From Streptomyces aidingensis (lineage in GTDB: Bacteria; Actinomycetota; Actinomycetes; Streptomycetales; Streptomycetaceae), in contig NZ_FOLM01000011.1 of the NCBI RefSeq assembly GCF_900112355.1, positions 1 through 64,000 on the forward strand: a DNA stretch of 64,000 nucleotides, read 5' to 3'. The notes beneath the pieces were generated by a model. It saw only the letters and a list, made by a program, of their open reading frames with translations, made no database searches and was not told the DNA's origin. Below, one piece after another: positions 51,046 to 60,225 of the stretch; position 1 is the first letter of the stretch, and each line of letters starts with the position of its first letter. A program made the position numbers and the translations under genes.

Positions 51046-52008
51046 GTGGACGGAAAGCCGGTGTGGCAGGGGGCGTTCTACGGGGCCGGGGCGATGGCGC
51101 TGGCGGGCAGTTCGGCGGCGGTGCTGGCCGGGCTGTCCGGCTATCCCGCGCTGGGCGGCCAGGCGCTGCGCTACGCCGGGGCGGCGGCCGTGCTGCTGCT
51201 TGTGCTGCGGCTGCGCCGGATCGGTCATCTGCGGCCGACCGGCCCGGAACTCGCCCGGCTCACCGTGGTGGCCGGGACCGGGCTGGCCGGGTTCAACGTC
51301 TGCTACGTACAGGCGGTGCGCCATGCCGATCCGGCCAGTGTGGGAGCGGTGATCGGCGCGCTGCCGGTGGTGCTGGCGGTACTGGACCCGCTGCTGCGGA
51401 GGCGGGCACCGCGGCCCCGGCTGGTGCTGGCGTCGCTGGTGGTCACGGGCGGTGTGGCGCTCACCCAGGGGCTGGGCGGCGGCAGCCCGGCCGGACTGGC
51501 CTGGGCACTGGGCGCGCTCGCCGGGGAGGTGGCGTTCTCCCTGGTGGCCGTGGCGCTGCTGCCGCGCTACGGCCCGCTGCGGGTGTCGGCCTACGCCTCG
51601 GTGCTGGCGGTGCCGCTGCTGCTGGGCGCGGCGCTGGCGCTGGACGGGCGTGGAGCGCTGCCGGTGCCGACGGCCGGTCAGCTCGGCTACTTCCTCTATC
51701 TGTCGGTGGCCGTGACGGCGTTGGCGTTCGTGCTCTGGTACGCGGCCGTGGCCAGGCTGGGCGCGGCGCGGGCGGGGCTGTGCGCGGGCGTGGCACCGGC
51801 GAGCGCGGTGGCCGCGGCCTGGCTGCTCGGCACCGGCTCCCCCACGCTCGCGGATGTGGCGGGGGCGGCGCTGGTGGGGCTGGGCGTGACCGCCGGCCTG
51901 GCCGGCGGCGGCGATGGCGGCGGGGAAGACGCCGGGGAAGGTGCCGGCGGACGCCGGAGGCCGCGCGGCCGTACCCGCCCGGCGGCGCCGCTCCGGACGG
52001 AACGCTGA
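51046..52008 (+). CDS. EamA/DMT-family transporter
   Basis: The protein has 320 aa from a GTG at 51046 (GGGAAGCGGGAC upstream). Ten transmembrane helices are readable (GAFYGAGAMALAGSSAAVLA to LADVAGAALVGLGVTAGLAG) in the two-fold EamA arrangement. It exports or imports small metabolites; the substrate is unknown. The C-terminal tail is Gly/Asp- then Arg-rich. Upstream Pro-rich extensions open in frame are rejected. Confidence 0.88.
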   Translation: MDGKPVWQGAFYGAGAMALAGSSAAVLAGLSGYPALGGQALRYAGAAAVLLLVLRLRRIGHLRPTGPELARLTVVAGTGLAGFNVCYVQAVRHADPASVGAVIGALPVVLAVLDPLLRRRAPRPRLVLASLVVTGGVALTQGLGGGSPAGLAWALGALAGEVAFSLVAVALLPRYGPLRVSAYASVLAVPLLLGAALALDGRGALPVPTAGQLGYFLYLSVAVTALAFVLWYAAVARLGAARAGLCAGVAPASAVAAAWLLGTGSPTLADVAGAALVGLGVTAGLAGGGDGGGEDAGEGAGGRRRPRGRTRPAAPLRTER

Positions 52009-52173
52009 CCGGCCGCTGCCCGCTGCCCGCCGCCCGCTGCCGAGGTGCGGAAGCCCGGCGGCCGTGGGAGCGGCCGGACGAGGAGGCCCCGGCGGGCGGC
52101 GCGGAGGAACGGTGAGGAAGCGGCGCCCGGCCGGGGGTGGCCGGACGACGGCCGGCCCGCCGGGCGGGGCGGG

Positions 52174-53511
52174 TCAGGCGGGGCCGGACCGGGAGCGGAC
52201 CGGGCGGCGGGCCGGGCCGCCGGAGTGCGGGCCCGGCCGCTCCGCTGCCGCGGCCGGCGGCAGGGCGCGCGGCAGCAGGGGCAGGGCCCGCAGGGCCAGC
52301 GCCCAGCCGAGTCGGGTCTCCCCCGAGTCCGCGGACCGGCCGGTGAGCTCGGAGATCCGGGCCACCCGGTTGAGCACGGTGTTGCGGTGGCAGTACAGCC
52401 GGGACGCCGAGGCGGTGGCCGAACCGCCGGTCTCCAGCCACACCCGCAGGGTGTCCAGCAGCACCCGCCGCTCCGCGCTGCTGCGCAGCACCCCGCCGAG
52501 GTAACGGTCCACCAGCCGTTCCGCGGTCTCCGGCTGCTCGCACAGCAGCGCCTCGGGCAGCCGCTCGTCCAGCACGGCCACCTCGCCGCCCTCCGGGGGC
52601 AGGGTGCGCAGCGCGCGCTCGGCCAGCCGCAGGGCACCGTCCGCCTGGGCCAGCCGCAGGATCACCGGCGACACCCCGGCGGTGCTGCCCAGCCGCTCCC
52701 GGAGAACGCCGCTGAGCCGTTCGGGAGTGAGGCCGCCGAGCCGGACGAGCCCGGCGTTCACCCCCCAGGCGGGCGGGCCGGGGAGCGGACCGGCGGCCCG
52801 GGGCCGCCAGAACGACCACACCCCGTGTTCCTCCAGCGCCGGACCCGGGTCGGTGGGCGCGGCCGGGTCCTGGGCCGCGGCCACCAGCACATAGCGGTCC
52901 TGTTCCGGGATGCCGAGCGCGGTGGCCGCCGCCTTGGCCACCGCCGGGTCCGCGCCGCGGCCGTCCAGCAGTGCCTCGAACAGGGCGCCGCGCCGGGTGT
53001 CCTCCCGCTGGTGCAGTTCGAGCTGGGTGAGCCGGTAGGACTCGCTCATCGCCGAGGAGTAGGTGTCGATGGTCTCCCAGACCGCGCCGGCCACGTCCAG
53101 CGCCCGGTGGCCCGGCTCGACCGACCAGTCGCGCAGCAGCTCGGTGATGGCCTCCCACACCACCCGGCCACCGCGGCGGTAGGCACGCAGCACCGTCTCC
53201 AGCGGCACCTGCTGCACGGCCCGGCGGCGGCCGGTCTCGCGGGCGGCGGCCTCGAAGCCGCCGGAACCGCCGGGGCCGGCGGGGCCGCCGGCCGGTGTGT
53301 CGCCCAGTTCCTGGAGCGAGTGCAGCAGGTTCTGCCGGACCGTCTCGCGCAGGTCCTCGGTGGTCACCGGATGGCCGGAGGCGTAGAGCTCGCTGTGCGC
53401 GTGGATGTCCGAGACCACCCGGGTGGTGAGCGCGTCGAGACGTCTGAGCAGCGCGGTGGCCAGCGCCGTGCGCAGCCGCTGGTCCGCCTGGTCGGTCCCG
53501 TCGCTCGCCAT
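52174..53511 (-). CDS. PucR-family transcriptional regulator
   Basis: The protein has 445 aa from the ATG at 53511. The N-terminal half is a helical regulatory region (ALLRRLDALTTRVVSDIHAH, RETVRQNLLHSLQELGDTPA). The middle resembles a GGDEF-like domain (EQDRYVLVAAAQDPAAPTDP). The C-terminus carries the CdaR/PucR helix-turn-helix (LLDTLRVWLETGGSATASAS, RLYCHRNTVLNRVARISELT). These regulate purine catabolism or other pathways; the target is not evident. It is convergent with the EamA gene. Confidence 0.92.
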   Translation of the reverse strand: MASDGTDQADQRLRTALATALLRRLDALTTRVVSDIHAHSELYASGHPVTTEDLRETVRQNLLHSLQELGDTPAGGPAGPGGSGGFEAAARETGRRRAVQQVPLETVLRAYRRGGRVVWEAITELLRDWSVEPGHRALDVAGAVWETIDTYSSAMSESYRLTQLELHQREDTRRGALFEALLDGRGADPAVAKAAATALGIPEQDRYVLVAAAQDPAAPTDPGPALEEHGVWSFWRPRAAGPLPGPPAWGVNAGLVRLGGLTPERLSGVLRERLGSTAGVSPVILRLAQADGALRLAERALRTLPPEGGEVAVLDERLPEALLCEQPETAERLVDRYLGGVLRSSAERRVLLDTLRVWLETGGSATASASRLYCHRNTVLNRVARISELTGRSADSGETRLGWALALRALPLLPRALPPAAAAERPGPHSGGPARRPVRSRSGPA

Positions 53512-53637
53512 GGTCAGGAAGGCTAGGCGGATGCCGCGCCGTCGGCCCGGCGGTCGGGTCGGTTGCCCAGCGGGATGTCCGACACCCTGTGCACCTGCAC
53601 AGCGGCGGCGGTACGCGGGGGCCGGCCGGCGCCCGGG

Positions 53638-54225
53638 TCAGCCCTTGTCGCCGCTGCCGCTGCCGCTGCCGATCCCGCTGCCGCTGCCGCCGTCGGCCGG
53701 GCCGGTGGTGTGCGGGCCGCGCTCCCTCACCCGGCGCACCCGGTCCAGGGACTCGCGCAGTTCGGTGAGCCACTCGTCGGCGTTCCGCTGCACCAGCCGG
53801 ACGCACCAGGCCAGGGCCTCGCTGCGGCTGCGGGCCACTCCGCCGTCGATCAGGGTGTCCAGCACCTGCCGCTCGGGCTGCCGCAGCCGGGTCATCACCG
53901 GCGCGGCGACATGGGTGAACAGCTCCCGCCGCGCGCCGCACTCCGCGCCCCAGGAGACCTTGCGCCGGAACCGGCGCTGGGCCTCCCGGGCGATCTCCAT
54001 GCGCTCGCCCCGGGTGCGTTCGCGGAATTCCGAGATCCGGCCCTCCCGGGCGGCCTCCCGCTCCGCCTCCGAGGGGGTTCCGGGCAGTTCCGGTTCGGTG
54101 ATCCGCCCGATGACGGTGATCTCCTCGCGGTCCACGGTGATCTCCGCGAGGACGCTGAACAGCCCGGCGGGAAGCCGCCCGGCGAACCATCCGCGTACCT
54201 GCTCCTGCTCCTCTTCCGTAATCAT
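53638..54225 (-). CDS. Conserved hypothetical protein with RHH-like segment, 195 aa
   Basis: Starting at the ATG at 54225, the N-terminal third (ITEEEQEQVRGWFAGRLPAG, then beta-rich VDREEITVIGRITEPE) is unrecognised. The middle is highly charged helical (EAEREAAREGRISEFRERTR, EIAREAQRRFRRKVSW). The C-terminal part has ERQVLDTLIDGGVARSRSEA and LAWCVRLVQRN, similar to a ribbon-helix-helix regulatory pattern. The Ser-Gly-rich tail is disordered. An inverted repeat (54217-54240) overlaps the start codon, suggesting autoregulation. No SD is seen; leaderless is possible. Confidence 0.65.
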   Translation of the reverse strand: MITEEEQEQVRGWFAGRLPAGLFSVLAEITVDREEITVIGRITEPELPGTPSEAEREAAREGRISEFRERTRGERMEIAREAQRRFRRKVSWGAECGARRELFTHVAAPVMTRLRQPERQVLDTLIDGGVARSRSEALAWCVRLVQRNADEWLTELRESLDRVRRVRERGPHTTGPADGGSGSGIGSGSGSGDKG

Positions 54226-54240
54226 GTAATGAAGATTACG
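54217..54240. promoter_or_regulatory. Dyad CGTAATC/GATTACG overlapping the start codon of the RHH-like gene
   Basis: 7-bp inverted arms with a 10-bp spacer and an internal GTAAT/ATTAC pair. It is AT-rich in a GC-rich context and next to a divergent gene, as expected for an operator. Confidence 0.45.
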
Positions 54241-54376
54241 CACTTGCATCGGCGCAGCCAAGGGGCCGGTACGGCACGAGCGGTTAGCATGCGCACGATC
54301 TACCGCCCAGTAACCACGGCTCGGGCCGCCCGCCCGGTGGCCGCGGACGTCACGCACGCACGGAAGGCCCGCCTCC

Positions 54377-55138
54377 TTGAGTGAACGCCGCAACATCCTC
54401 ATCACCGGCGCCAGTTCTGGCCTCGGCGCCCAGATGGCCCGGGAGTTCGCGGCCCGGGGCCGCAATCTGGCGCTCTGCGCCCGCCGCACCGAAGCGCTCC
54501 ACACGCTCCGCGCCGAGCTGCTGGCGGCACACCCCGGCATCACCGTGGCGGTGCGCGCCCTGGATGTGAACGACCACCCGGCCGTCTTCGAGGTCTTCCG
54601 GGCCCTCGCCGACGACCTCGGCGGACGGCTGGACCGGGTGATCGTCAACGCCGGTCTGGGCAAGGGCAGACCGATCGGCACCGGGGGCTTCGCCGCCAAT
54701 GTCCAGACCGCGCAGACCAACTTCACGGCCGCGCTGGCCCAGTGCGAGGCGGCCATGGAGCACTTCCGGGAGCACCGGGACGGGCATCTGGTGGTCATCT
54801 CCTCGGTCAGCGCGCTGCGCGGCATGCCGCGCAGCGTCACCACCTACGCCGCCACCAAGGCCGGGCTGTCCGCGCTGGCCGAGGGCATCCGGGCGGAGAT
54901 GCTGGCCACCCGCACCCCCATCCGGGTCTCCGCGGTGCACCCCGGCTATATCGCCACCGAGATGAGCGGACGGGCCGCCCGCACCCCGCTGATGGCGGAG
55001 CTGGACAAGGGGGTGCGCTCGATGGTCCGGGCGATCGAGCGGGAGCGGGCCGACGCCCGGGTGCCGGCCTGGCCGTGGGTGCCGGTGGGCTTCCTGGTGC
55101 GCCACCTGCCGCTGCGGCTGGTCGCCCGGTTCGGCTGA
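54377..55138 (+). CDS. SDR-family oxidoreductase
   Basis: The protein has 253 aa from a TTG at 54377 with GGAAGG upstream. Classical SDR: cofactor motif ILITGASSGLGAQMAREF (TGxxxGxG), NAG-like 'VIVNAGLGKGRPI', catalytic Ser (VVISSVSALRG) and YxxxK (TTYAATKAGLSAL). It has a conserved C-terminus resembling DltE/YdfG-type 3-oxoacyl reductases. It is NADP-dependent by the pattern, cytoplasmic. Single gene; the next gene starts 213 bp later. Confidence 0.92.
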   Translation: MSERRNILITGASSGLGAQMAREFAARGRNLALCARRTEALHTLRAELLAAHPGITVAVRALDVNDHPAVFEVFRALADDLGGRLDRVIVNAGLGKGRPIGTGGFAANVQTAQTNFTAALAQCEAAMEHFREHRDGHLVVISSVSALRGMPRSVTTYAATKAGLSALAEGIRAEMLATRTPIRVSAVHPGYIATEMSGRAARTPLMAELDKGVRSMVRAIERERADARVPAWPWVPVGFLVRHLPLRLVARFG

Positions 55139-55351
55139 CCCGGACCGAAGTCCGCGCCGCCCGCGCCGCTTCCCGGGCCCGGATGGCCTGTCAGGCGGCG
55201 GCGCGCGCCGGCCGCCCGGCCCCGCCCCCGGGCCGTTCAGCCGCTGCCCGCCGGGGTACCCGCGTGGAACCTTGGTCACCAGGCATGCACACCCGGACAC
55301 GCACCGGAGCGACGGCCGGGGCGGGACGCGGGCGAAGGGACGGTTGGGCAG

Positions 55352-56818
55352 ATGCTGCAAGGGGTTGACGTGGGGCGCCAGAATCTGGACTCCTACCGCG
55401 CCTGCGTCGGTGACGAGGTGGTGGAGGGGCTGCGCACGCTGGCCGCACCGCTGCGCGGGGCACGGGTGCTGCATGTGAACGCCACCCCCTACGGCGGCGG
55501 CGTCGCCGAGATTCTGCGCTCCGAGGTGCCCCTGCTGCGCGATCTGGGCCTGTCGGTGGAGTGGAAGACCATCAGCCCCGGGGAGGAGAACGGCTTCTTC
55601 AAGATCACCAAGGCCATTCACAACGCCCTCCAGGGCGACCCCCGCGGGCTCCGGGACGAGGACTGGCGGATCTACCGGGAGACCTCGGCGCGGGTCGCCG
55701 CATTCCTCCGGGACGACTACGACGTGGTGATCGTGCACGATCCGCAGCCGCTGGCCCTGCCGCTGCTCTGCGGGCGCGGCGACGCCCACTGGGTGTGGCG
55801 CTGCCACATCGACAGCTCGGCGCCCAACTCCACGGTCTGGGACCGGCTGAGCCCCTATCTGGCCGAATTCGACGCCGCGGTGTTCACCCTGGGTGCGTTT
55901 GTACCGCCGCGCATCCCGGTCGGGCGGGTGGAGATCATCCCGCCCGCCATCGATCCGCTCAGCCCCAAGAACATGCCGATCGACGCCTCCCTGGCCAAGG
56001 GCGTGCTGGACTGGATCGGCGTGGACACCGGGCGTCCGCTGCTGGTGCAGGTCTCCCGGTTCGACCGCTGGAAGGACCCGCTGGGCGTGATCGCCGCCTA
56101 TCGGATCGTCAAACGGGAGATCCCCGAGGTCCAGCTCGCGCTGGTGGGCTCGATGGCGCTGGACGACCCGGAGGGCTGGGAGGTCTACCGGGAGATCAGC
56201 GTGTCCGACACCGACGACCCGGACATGTTCCTCTTCACCAACCTGACCGGGGTGGGCAACATCGAGGTCAACGCCTTTCAGCGGCATGCGGACGTGGTGA
56301 TCCAGAAGTCCGTCCGGGAGGGCTTCGGCCTGGTGGTCTCCGAGGCGCTGTGGAAGGGCACCCCGGTGGTGGCCGGCCGGGCCGGCGGGATTCCGCTCCA
56401 GCTCGGCGACGGTGTGGGCGGTGAGCTGGTGGACTCGGTGGAACAGTGCGCCGATGCGGTACTGCGGCTGCTGGGTGATCCGGCGGCGGCCCGGACGCTG
56501 GCCGCCGGCGGCACGGTACTGGTCCGGGAACGCTTTCTGCTGCCCCGGCTGCTCGGCGACGAACTGCGACTGGTCGGCGATCTGCTGGGGAGGCGGCCGG
56601 CCGCTCCGGCGGCCCTGGCCGGCGCGGCCTCGGGGACGGCGGGCGAGCCCAGGGATCCGGTGTGCGGCATGCGGATCACGGACGGCAGCCCGTATCGCCG
56701 CAGCCACCGGGGCCGGACCTTCTTCTTCTGCTCGCGGTCCTGCGCCGGGCAGTTCGACGCCGATCCGGAGCCCTTTCTGCGCGCCCCGGCCGCGGCGGCG
56801 GCCGGGGGCGGCGCCTGA
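55352..56818 (+). CDS. TreT-type GT4 glycosyltransferase fused to a C-terminal YHS domain
   Basis: The protein has 488 aa from the ATG at 55352. Residues ~35-415 are a trehalose glycosyltransferring synthase-like GT4 enzyme (LHVNATPYGGGVAEILRSEV, CHIDSSAPNSTVWDRLSPYL, LVQVSRFDRWKDPLGVIAAY, and the GT4 Glu box QKSVREGFGLVVSEALWKGT). It would join glucose from an NDP-sugar to glucose, giving trehalose. Residues ~435-476 are a YHS domain (DPVCGMRITDGSPYRRSHRG, FFFCSRSCAGQFDADPEPFL), a Cys-containing putative copper or iron module, unusual for TreT. The junction is an Ala/Gly/Pro linker. A galT-like gene follows 22 nt later in the same direction. Confidence 0.88.
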   Translation: MLQGVDVGRQNLDSYRACVGDEVVEGLRTLAAPLRGARVLHVNATPYGGGVAEILRSEVPLLRDLGLSVEWKTISPGEENGFFKITKAIHNALQGDPRGLRDEDWRIYRETSARVAAFLRDDYDVVIVHDPQPLALPLLCGRGDAHWVWRCHIDSSAPNSTVWDRLSPYLAEFDAAVFTLGAFVPPRIPVGRVEIIPPAIDPLSPKNMPIDASLAKGVLDWIGVDTGRPLLVQVSRFDRWKDPLGVIAAYRIVKREIPEVQLALVGSMALDDPEGWEVYREISVSDTDDPDMFLFTNLTGVGNIEVNAFQRHADVVIQKSVREGFGLVVSEALWKGTPVVAGRAGGIPLQLGDGVGGELVDSVEQCADAVLRLLGDPAAARTLAAGGTVLVRERFLLPRLLGDELRLVGDLLGRRPAAPAALAGAASGTAGEPRDPVCGMRITDGSPYRRSHRGRTFFFCSRSCAGQFDADPEPFLRAPAAAAAGGGA

Positions 56819-56840
56819 GGACCCGGGGCCGGAAAGCACC

Positions 56841-57863
56841 ATGCCGGAACTGCGCCGTGATCCGTTCTCCCACGACTGGGTGATCCTGGCCCCGGAGCGG
56901 GCCGGGAGGCCGCATCGCGCGCACGGGCCCGCGCGTGATCCGGACTGCCCGTTCTGCCCGGGCCATGAGTCCCGCACCCCCGAGGAGCTGTGGCGGCTGA
57001 CGGACCCGGCCGGCGGCTGGCGGGTACGAGTGGTGCGCAACCGCTATCCCGTGCTCCTCCCCGGCGCCGCGGAGCGGTACCGGAACGGCCATGGAGACGG
57101 AGACGGCGACGGCGACGGCGGGCTGTACCGGTCGGCGGCGGGCACGGGCAGCCACGAGGTGGTCATCGAGTCCCGCGACCACGGCTGGGACCTGCCGGAC
57201 GGCGACGACCGTGCGGTGACGGATGTGCTGCGCGCCTGCCGGGCCCGGGTCCGGGCGCTGCGCGAGCGCGGCCCCGGCCTGGTGGTGCCGTTCCGCAACC
57301 ACGGCCCGGCGGCCGGCACCTCACTGCCGCACCCGCACTCCCAGATCGTCGCCCTGCCGCTGGTCCCGCCCCGGCAGCGGCGGCTGCTGGCGATCGCCCG
57401 CGACCACTTCGAGCGGCACGGCAGCAGCCTGTACGCCGATGTGCTGGACACCGAACTGGCCGACGGCCGGCGTCTGGTGGCGGTCGAGGAGCATGTCGTC
57501 GCGCTGGTGCCCTATGCGGCGCGCGGCCCGTACGAGACCTGGATTCTGCCGCGCCGCCCGGCCGCGTCCTTCGGCGACGCCGACGACCGGGAACTGGCCG
57601 CGACCGCCGCCCTGCTGCGCCGTACCGTCGCCGCGGTGCTCTCCGTGCTCGGACCCGTCTCCTACAACCATGTGGTGGCCAACGCGCCCAATGGGGAACC
57701 GGACGTGCCCTGGTTCCGCTGGCAGCTCACCCTGGTGCCGCGCACCGCGGCGGGCGCGGGCTTCGAGCTGGGCACCGGGATGTCGATCAGCCCGCTCCCG
57801 CCCGAGGACGCCGCCGCCCGGCTGCGCGCCGCCCTGCCCCCGCCGGGCGGGCCGGAGAAGTGA
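56841..57863 (+). CDS. galT: Galactose-1-phosphate uridylyltransferase-like (GalT/HIT superfamily) protein
   Basis: The protein has 340 aa. It has the N-terminal LRRDPFSHDWVILAPERAGR and CPFCPGHESRTPEEL with C-x2-C metal ligands, and the active-site segment AAGTSLPHPHSQIVALPLVP, where the second His of HPH is the nucleophile. A Gly/Asp repeat at ~80-90 is insertion-like. Such proteins transfer UMP between sugar 1-phosphates; the absence of nearby galK/galE leaves the substrate open. It probably forms an operon with the TreT-YHS gene, then a terminator hairpin. Confidence 0.85.
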   Translation: MPELRRDPFSHDWVILAPERAGRPHRAHGPARDPDCPFCPGHESRTPEELWRLTDPAGGWRVRVVRNRYPVLLPGAAERYRNGHGDGDGDGDGGLYRSAAGTGSHEVVIESRDHGWDLPDGDDRAVTDVLRACRARVRALRERGPGLVVPFRNHGPAAGTSLPHPHSQIVALPLVPPRQRRLLAIARDHFERHGSSLYADVLDTELADGRRLVAVEEHVVALVPYAARGPYETWILPRRPAASFGDADDRELAATAALLRRTVAAVLSVLGPVSYNHVVANAPNGEPDVPWFRWQLTLVPRTAAGAGFELGTGMSISPLPPEDAAARLRAALPPPGGPEK

Positions 57864-57864
57864 A

Positions 57865-57900
57865 CCGGCCGGGTCCCGCGGCATCGCGGGAGCCGGCCGG
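57865..57900. terminator. Convergent terminator between galT-like and spo0M genes
   Basis: A TCCCGCG/CGCGGGA stem with 4-nt loop, extended by CCGGCC/GGCCGG with single bulges. It begins two bases after the galT-like stop. Confidence 0.75.
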
Positions 57901-57926
57901 GAAGGACCGGAGTGGACCGGGCGGCG

Positions 57927-58712
57927 TCAGAAGAAGCCGCCGCGCCGCTCCACCATGCTGCGGATCCAGCCGTCCACCTCGGCCACCCAGTCCCGCTGCC
58001 CCGGGGCCTCGTGCGGCACGGTGTAGCGGTGGATGACATCGCCGCCGGAGCGGAACAGCCCGCCGCGCTTGTCGGCCTCCAGAATGACCTCCAGCCCGGC
58101 CGGACTGGCCAGGAAGGTGATCTCCAGCTCGTTCATCACGCCGTGGTACTGCGGCGCCGGAGCCATCTCGATCTCCTGGTAGAACGGCAGCTGCTGGTTG
58201 GTGCCGCGGATCCGGCCCGCCTCCAGGTCGGCGGACTTGAAGATGAAGCCCATCCGGCCCAGCGCGTCCAGCACCCCCTCCTGCGAGGGCAGCGGCAGCA
58301 CCGAGACCGGGTCCATGTCACCGGCGTCGATGGCGCCCGCCACGGCCAGCTCGGTGCGCACCCCGAGGCCGATGCCGAGCTGGCGCCCGTACATCTCGGT
58401 GACCGGCGTCTCCCACGGAACCGGGATCTGGAACGGAATCGACCGCCGCTCCTCCTCGGCGATCCGGAAGGCGCCGCCCACCTGGACCTTGTGGAAGCCG
58501 ACCAGACGGTGCCCCTCGTAGTCCTCGGTCTCCACCTCCACCCGTCCGGCGAATTCCAGGGAGACGCCCTGGATGTCGAAGCTCGCGCTGCCGCCGAGCA
58601 TGTGGACCTCACCGGTGAGGGTGCCGCCGGGGTAGACCGGACCCGGCGTCAGAATCGTGTCCACCTTGGGAGCGCCCACCCCGAGCGCACCGAGCAGCCG
58701 TTTGAACACCAT
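57927..58712 (-). CDS. Spo0M-family sporulation-control protein
   Basis: The protein has 261 aa from the ATG at 58712. It has an arrestin-like fold (MVFKRLLGALGVGAPKVDTI, LTPGPVYPGGTLTGEVHMLG), typical of SpoOM proteins in Bacillus and Streptomyces. The second half (AVAGAIDAGDMDPVSVLPLP, MNELEITFLASPAGLEVILE) is the conserved C-domain. Its molecular function is not known; it affects sporulation in Bacillus. It is cytoplasmic. Confidence 0.92.
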   Translation of the reverse strand: MVFKRLLGALGVGAPKVDTILTPGPVYPGGTLTGEVHMLGGSASFDIQGVSLEFAGRVEVETEDYEGHRLVGFHKVQVGGAFRIAEEERRSIPFQIPVPWETPVTEMYGRQLGIGLGVRTELAVAGAIDAGDMDPVSVLPLPSQEGVLDALGRMGFIFKSADLEAGRIRGTNQQLPFYQEIEMAPAPQYHGVMNELEITFLASPAGLEVILEADKRGGLFRSGGDVIHRYTVPHEAPGQRDWVAEVDGWIRSMVERRGGFF

Positions 58713-58914
58713 GCCGGCGCTCACACTCCTTTGTTCGCATGCATACTGTGCAATCACTCGCCCGGCACGACAGCCCGGGCCGCCCGCGCCGCGGCGGAGC
58801 CGTTGCACACCTGTCCCGAACAGTCCCAGCTACCGCCGGGCGGTGCAACCGTTACGACGGAACTGTGAAAAACGGGCACAGGTGACGGTTCCGCCACCGC
58901 GCTCGGTCATCAGC

Positions 58915-59370
58915 TCAGACGTCGCAGGAGACGCCGGGGTTCTGTGCGGCGAACATCCCGTCCGGATCGTCCTGCCACACCCATGCGTGCAGGGTGTGGA
59001 ACGGCGCCTCCCCGCTGGGCGGGTCAAAGGTCCGGCCGAACAGTGAGGCGGGCTCGAACGAGGCGTACTCCACGGCCACCAGGCGCAGTCCGCCGTCCGG
59101 CAGCGGGGCGTAGACCAGCACATTCGGCTCGGTGGCCACCAGTTCGCTCTGATCGGCGGCGACCGATCCGAGAAAGTGGAAGCCCATGCCCGGCACACAG
59201 GGGGAGGCCAGTTCATAGCCGTCGGCGAGCGCGCCCCAGACGTTTTTGTACCTGGCCGTGGCCTCCCGCACCTCATGCAGGCCGCCACCGGTTCCGGCGG
59301 CGGGCGCCGCGCCGGGCAGCAGCGACACGGCCGTCACCAGACTCGCCATGGTCAGCAGACGTCGGTACAT
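58915..59370 (-). CDS. Secreted hypothetical protein, 151 aa
   Basis: The ATG at 59370 follows AAGGAG. A signal peptide (LLTMASLVTAVSLLPGAAPA) is followed by a ~125-residue mature protein with 'LHEVREATARYKNVWGALAD', two Cys, 'GYELASPCVPGMGFHFLGSV', and an 'HAWVWQDDPDGMFAAQNPG' end. It resembles conserved small secreted Streptomyces proteins of unknown function. It lies between the Spo0M gene and an HATPase gene on the same strand. Confidence 0.8.
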   Translation of the reverse strand: MYRRLLTMASLVTAVSLLPGAAPAAGTGGGLHEVREATARYKNVWGALADGYELASPCVPGMGFHFLGSVAADQSELVATEPNVLVYAPLPDGGLRLVAVEYASFEPASLFGRTFDPPSGEAPFHTLHAWVWQDDPDGMFAAQNPGVSCDV

Positions 59371-59485
59371 CACCAGCTCCTTGCTTCCGGCACCGCCGCG
59401 ACGGACTGTGCCCGCAAGGTAACCCGGCGCGCATGCCGTCTCCCCCTGCCACGCCGGACCCGCCCTTCCGCACCGGAGAGCGGGC

Positions 59486-59959
59486 TCAGGAGGCGTGCAG
59501 CAGGGCGTCTTCGCGCCAGGTGAGGATCTTGTCGATGGAGACCACGGCACCGCCCGCCTCACCGGGCTGATTGCGGAACCGCACCCGGTCGGCCAGCGCC
59601 TCGATGAGGCGCAGCCCCCGGCCGTGCTCCTGCTCGTGCTCCCGGTCGCACTCCCGGACGGCCGCCGCGGCGGACAGGCGGGCACCGGTGCGCCGCACCT
59701 CGGCGGGAAAGCCCGGGCCGGAGTCGGTGACCTCGATCCGGCAGACATCGCCATTGATGGCGGCCGTCACCCGGAAGCTGTCCGACCGGCCGCCGCCGTG
59801 CAGCACCGCGTTGGAACACGCCTCGGAGAGGGCGACGGAGATCTCGTAGGAAACGCTCTCCTCCACCCCCGCGGTGCGCATGGCACCGAGCAGCAGGCGC
59901 CGGGCGAGCGGGACGCTGGCAGCCTCCCGCCGCAGTTGGAGAGACCACCAGATGCTCAT
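59486..59959 (-). CDS. HATPase_c anti-sigma-type ATP-binding protein
   Basis: The protein has 157 aa. GHKL motifs are complete: N-box ISVALSEACSNAVLHGG (Glu and Asn), D-x-GxG (EVTDSGPGFPAE) and HGRGLRLIEALA. It matches the RsbW family that binds sigma factors or anti-anti-sigma factors. It may partner with the SigF/SigN-type factors or the SpoIIE-like protein, but no genetic link is visible. Start ATG at 59959. Confidence 0.92.
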   Translation of the reverse strand: MSIWWSLQLRREAASVPLARRLLLGAMRTAGVEESVSYEISVALSEACSNAVLHGGGRSDSFRVTAAINGDVCRIEVTDSGPGFPAEVRRTGARLSAAAAVRECDREHEQEHGRGLRLIEALADRVRFRNQPGEAGGAVVSIDKILTWREDALLHAS

Positions 59960-60225
59960 ACCGCATCCCTTCGAGATCCCTTGGAGACCGGTCTCCAGCC
60001 GCGCGGCACCCGTTTGCCACGGCTTGGCATACCCCTAGGTATTGCCGAGCGGACGCCGGGTAAGCACACCAGTGGCTGAACACCGCCCGATCGGCGGATG
60101 TGCGGAGGGTGAAACTCGATATAGCAGGGGTGGACGTGACGGGAAGGGTCGCACTTTGTGCGGATTCGATAGGAACGGGAGCCGTCCTCCCCCGTCCCCG
60201 GCTCCGATGAGATGATGGCGCAGCC

